DNA of 64,000 nt. Origin: JAHELQ01 sp964491915. Its GTDB lineage: Bacteria; Acidobacteriota; Aminicenantia; UBA2199. The stretch is taken from positions 59,814 through 123,813 of the forward strand of contig CAZBHS010000013.1 in the NCBI GenBank assembly GCA_964491915.1. Reading direction: 5' to 3'. This document shows, piece by piece, positions 61,552-64,000 of the stretch. Under the pieces are notes generated by a model, which saw only the letters and a list, made by a program, of their open reading frames with translations, did no database searches and was not told the origin of the DNA. Numbering within the stretch: the first letter of the stretch is position 1; every line of letters starts with the position of its first letter. A program made the translations under genes and the position numbers.

Positions 61552-62673
61552 TTAAAAATTAACCTTGATCCAAATAAAAAAAACATTGGATTTATTCGAA
61601 TTAAATTCTCCTGTGTCTTTGCCAAGAGGCACATAGACACCGGATGTTAATCCAATATTTTGAGTGATATCGTATTTGACCGATGGGCTGACGTAGTAGC
61701 TTCCATCGCCCCAATTGGCAATATAACTGAATGATGCGGATAAAAAATCACTAAAACCATAGGAGAGGGTTGAAAAAAAATACTGTTGCCCCAGAGTGAA
61801 ACGGTCGCCTTTCAGCAACAGGTTGTAATCATATCGCGCCGGATCTTTTTCCCCGCTGGAGTCGTAAAAATATTCGTTTAACCAATAGAGCCCATTGCCA
61901 ACCGGGAATGTGTAATCGAATCCAAACACGATTTTTTTATCTTTTTTCCAGGGATACACAAAATATCCCCCTTCCACCCACCAACCAATTAGATTTTCAC
62001 CCCGCAAATCAATGCCGTAGACTGATAGGTCCCGCTCGCCCCAACGGATGTAGGTGAGCCCTAGATCGATCCCCAGAAATTGGGTTTGCCCCCTGACTCC
62101 CGATCTAGAGCTACCGAAATCCTCTTCCGGCGAAAAGATCACTGTCAACGCGGAGGAAACCCCGAGTGGGACATACAATTTCAAAGCGTTGGCGCCGGGC
62201 TTTTCCTCTTTCGGTTCCAGGATGTTCACCCGGTTGAAAATATCCAGCGGCGCCCAAACATACGACACCCCCAACGCTATCCTCTGCTTGCCGATGGATA
62301 GATCGAAATGTTTGAAATAGAGATCTATGTAGGCGCGGTCCAGATTTATTTCTACTGGACCGGTAGACGTATCGCCGCTACTGTCATATGTCCCCAAAGG
62401 GGAGGTCATGATACCGTGGAAGGAGTAAAAATCAAGCGCTACATTCACTACGACCTTTTCTGAAGGAGAGGCTTTCAGTTTTAGCCTCAGCCTATTGTAG
62501 TCTCCGAGTTTGGTATCTTCTCGCGGGGTTTGTTGCGTTAGCGGCTGAACCAAAAAGAATCTGTTTTCAAAATATCCGAAAATATCGGTATCCGCTATCG
62601 CAGTTTGCATACTGGAGAGAATCAGGCAGCCTGCGAGCATCAATTTAGTTGCCACGCTGAAACGGTTATTCAC
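61552..62673 (-). CDS. Outer-membrane beta-barrel protein
   Basis: The 373-aa protein has a signal peptide (ending AIAD) and alternating aromatic beta-strands typical of an outer-membrane barrel (for example VVVNVALDFYSFHG, RAYIDLYFKHFDLSIGKQRI), with a C-terminal Phe (VNF), the usual BAM signal. Start GTG 62673 is chosen: GGAGG is six bases upstream, and it overlaps the TetR stop by eight bases. Its substrate is unknown. It could be the outer-membrane acceptor or partner of the ABC/LolA-like genes downstream. Confidence 0.78.
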   Translation of the reverse strand: MNNRFSVATKLMLAGCLILSSMQTAIADTDIFGYFENRFFLVQPLTQQTPREDTKLGDYNRLRLKLKASPSEKVVVNVALDFYSFHGIMTSPLGTYDSSGDTSTGPVEINLDRAYIDLYFKHFDLSIGKQRIALGVSYVWAPLDIFNRVNILEPKEEKPGANALKLYVPLGVSSALTVIFSPEEDFGSSRSGVRGQTQFLGIDLGLTYIRWGERDLSVYGIDLRGENLIGWWVEGGYFVYPWKKDKKIVFGFDYTFPVGNGLYWLNEYFYDSSGEKDPARYDYNLLLKGDRFTLGQQYFFSTLSYGFSDFLSASFSYIANWGDGSYYVSPSVKYDITQNIGLTSGVYVPLGKDTGEFNSNKSNVFFIWIKVNF

Positions 62674-63367
62674 CTTTGTCCTCCGCCGCGTCCATTTTGA
62701 AGGCTGAAAAGTCTCTGCCTGTGGCAAATGTCAGGGAATCCTCTTTGGCCCCCAATATTCGTTCGATACCCTTCTGGTAAGCCGTCCATTTTTGTTCAAT
62801 TTTGAAGGCGTTTTCCGGTTTTTCTTCCAGATCCCTCATTAATTCCACTATACTTTCGCTTACGTAAGTTCCCATGGAAAAAATCATCAATGGAGTATCC
62901 TCGCCGCCTACAGGGTCGAGAAGTCCTTCGGCCTTGCCTTGAGCGATGATTTTATTCAATTCGGGCTTGATCAGTTGGGCGTTTGTCTTGAACATTTTAT
63001 ATCTATAGCGGAGATTTTCTTCTGAATACATCACCGTCATGAATAGAACCATGAGCTCGCGGTTTTCCATTTTCAGGTCCCATACTTCCATAAAGTATTT
63101 GTTTAATTTTTCGATAGCGTTGAGGTTATCCATCTGAATCACGTAGCGGATTTTTTGCAGTGTTTGGTTCGCAAATTGTTCCGCCAATTTTTCAAGTAAT
63201 TCTTCCTTGGACTTGAAATAATGGTAGAATGTGCCTTTGGCCACTCCCATCTTGTCGATAATATCGTTGACCGATGTCTGCTCGTAACCTTTGGTCATGA
63301 AAAATTGTTGAGCCGTACTGAGAAATTCGGCGAGCCTTTCATCAAATCCCTTACTCACCCTTGCCAT
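62666..63367 (-). CDS. TetR/AcrR family repressor of the Lol-like operon
   Basis: The 233-aa protein has a TetR helix-turn-helix (FFMTKGYEQTSVNDIIDKMG, VAKGTFYHYFKSKEELL) in the first 55 residues and a C-terminal ligand-binding domain. It heads the operon through the LolA-like gene, with a 17-bp palindrome in its leader that is the likely operator. GGAGGT precedes ATG 63367. It probably represses itself and the transport genes until an envelope-stress or lipid ligand releases it. Confidence 0.88.
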   Translation of the reverse strand: MARVSKGFDERLAEFLSTAQQFFMTKGYEQTSVNDIIDKMGVAKGTFYHYFKSKEELLEKLAEQFANQTLQKIRYVIQMDNLNAIEKLNKYFMEVWDLKMENRELMVLFMTVMYSEENLRYRYKMFKTNAQLIKPELNKIIAQGKAEGLLDPVGGEDTPLMIFSMGTYVSESIVELMRDLEEKPENAFKIEQKWTAYQKGIERILGAKEDSLTFATGRDFSAFKMDAAEDKGE

Positions 63368-63379
63368 CTAATACCTCCG

Positions 63380-63396
63380 TGACCGACCGTCGGTCA
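63380..63396. promoter_or_regulatory. TetR operator palindrome
   Basis: TGACCGAC-C-GTCGGTCA (63380-63396) is a perfect palindrome with 8-bp arms and one central base, between the -10 box and the ribosome site and over the expected transcription start. The form TGACCGnCGGTCA is common among TetR operators. Confidence 0.8.
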
Positions 63397-63397
63397 A

Positions 63398-63426
63398 ATG
63401 ATAGTGTGTTTTTATTCTGTTGTCAA
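63398..63426 (-). promoter_or_regulatory. Promoter of the TetR/Lol-like operon
   Basis: Minus strand: perfect -35 TTGACA (63421-63426), 17-bp spacer, -10 TATCAT (63398-63403, 5/6). The operator covers the start region. The -35 box overlaps the end of the upstream 98-aa gene. Confidence 0.8.
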
Positions 63427-63708
63427 GTAGTTTTTTTCACTAATTTCGGCCCACTCTTCCTCGGTCATCTTGTAAGTACCGTCCAATTCCTGGATCAGAT
63501 CGCCGATGAGCCGGTCGAATTCATTGCTTGCCAGGTTTTCGTGGAATTCCAGGTAATCGAGGGACGCGTCGCGGAATTCATCGTTGCCTCTGAAGCCTTC
63601 CATCTGCGATACATTATCCGCCGATTGGGTGATTTGTTCTTTGTAATTTTCCAATAATTTAAAAGTAATTAATAATCGCTTTAAGTCAAACCGTCCAACA
63701 AATATCAT
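63412..63708 (-). CDS. Unknown 98-aa protein
   Basis: I do not recognise this protein. It is acidic, mostly helical (ENYKEQITQSADNVSQMEGF, ASNEFDRLIGDLIQELDGTY) and has no signal peptide or membrane helix. Its ATG overlaps the stop of the gene upstream (ATGA, 63705-63708), so the two are coupled and probably work together. The last part of the gene contains the -35 box of the TetR operon. Confidence 0.6.
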   Translation of the reverse strand: MIFVGRFDLKRLLITFKLLENYKEQITQSADNVSQMEGFRGNDEFRDASLDYLEFHENLASNEFDRLIGDLIQELDGTYKMTEEEWAEISEKNYLTTE

Positions 63709-63941
63709 TCATCCGGAAAATAATTGTTCCTGAAGTAATCGAGTAGGGTGGGATTGGGCTTGAAATATTTCCTGAATTCATCACGCTGGTCAATTGTTTG
63801 ATAAGTGGATTGCAGTTGTTTGAATAAAGTACGCCTCGCTTTCACCAGTTTCGCCGAATTGAGATTCAATATCTCGATTGTTTTTTTCCCTTTGGGATTT
63901 GATTCGATTGGGATTATCTTTCCATCGGGGCGATATGTCAA
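63705..63941 (-). CDS. Unknown 78-aa protein
   Basis: I do not recognise this basic, helical protein (KKTIEILNLNSAKLVKARRT, then LFKQLQSTYQTIDQRDEF). It would start at TTG 63941, because an in-frame stop lies two codons upstream and no ATG is available, so the start is uncertain and a frameshift or truncation upstream is possible. It is translationally coupled to the 98-aa gene. A small two-gene module with an unknown role is likely. Confidence 0.5.
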   Translation of the reverse strand: MTYRPDGKIIPIESNPKGKKTIEILNLNSAKLVKARRTLFKQLQSTYQTIDQRDEFRKYFKPNPTLLDYFRNNYFPDE

Positions 63942-63960
63942 ATATTAAAGTGGCCCCCAT

Positions 63961-63970
63961 TGTCTAGACA
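63961..63970. repeat. Short palindrome near the window end
   Basis: TGTCTAGACA is a perfect 10-bp palindrome upstream of the 63941 gene. It may be a regulator site, but such short palindromes are often chance. Confidence 0.25.
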
Positions 63971-64000
63971 AAAATCGACAAAAAATAAGGTGGATAGATT

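Overview
The window reads as a diderm (Gram-negative) bacterium of moderate GC. It encodes RND and Mla envelope transport, an outer-membrane beta-barrel, TolC, LolA-like and Tat-exported proteins. Promoters are ordinary sigma-70 type (TTGACA / 17 bp / TATAAT) and many genes carry strong AGGAGG ribosome sites, which argues against Bacteroidota even though several peptide-maturation genes are of Bacteroidota type. A deep-branching phylum such as Aminicenantota/Acidobacteriota is my guess, not a demonstrated assignment. No tRNA, rRNA, insertion sequence or CRISPR array was seen.

Layout. 1-3031: end of a surface-glycan cluster (glycosyltransferase, WbqC-like protein, methyltransferase, PIG-L deacetylase). 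3-6 kb: a zinc-ribbon/Ser-Thr kinase/TPR protein. 6-9 kb: an orphan lanthipeptide-like precursor, tsaC and sppA. 9-11 kb: a ferredoxin plus FAD oxidoreductase pair. 11-17 kb: a TetR-regulated RND efflux operon. 17-21 kb: a PP2C phosphatase, a rhodanese/MauE redox pair, a second orphan precursor and a membrane protein with a DeoR-type sensor-like domain. 21.5-21.75 kb: an array of 21-bp dyad repeats. 22-27 kb: an AAA/PD-(D/E)XK protein and an Mla-type lipid transport operon. 27-34 kb: EF-G, then a roadblock/ParA/roadblock/hybrid-kinase module. 34-37.4 kb: an M1 metallopeptidase and a membrane protein.

37.5-57.5 kb is a RiPP-rich accessory region. It holds four pinensin-like precursors in two tandem copies facing a LanC-like protein that has lost its zinc ligands, with a decayed second copy of that gene. 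It also holds three secreted S74-chaperone 'tail-fibre' paralogs (one broken by an assembly gap), a Bacteroidales-type 'GG' radical-SAM system with a truncated VKOR-thioredoxin partner, and a precursor next to a genuine LanC. No LanB dehydratase is in the window, so the lanthipeptide-like precursors must be modified by enzymes encoded elsewhere, if at all. Remnants of three nucleotidyltransferase/HEPN toxin-antitoxin-like modules are scattered here, each broken in a different way.

57.5-63.4 kb is a TetR-controlled operon: outer-membrane protein, LolCDE/MacB-like ABC transporter and LolA-like protein. Two small unknown genes close the window.

A recurring feature is promoters whose -10 box ends only 6-9 nt before an ATG with no ribosome site, which predicts leaderless mRNAs for at least six genes.
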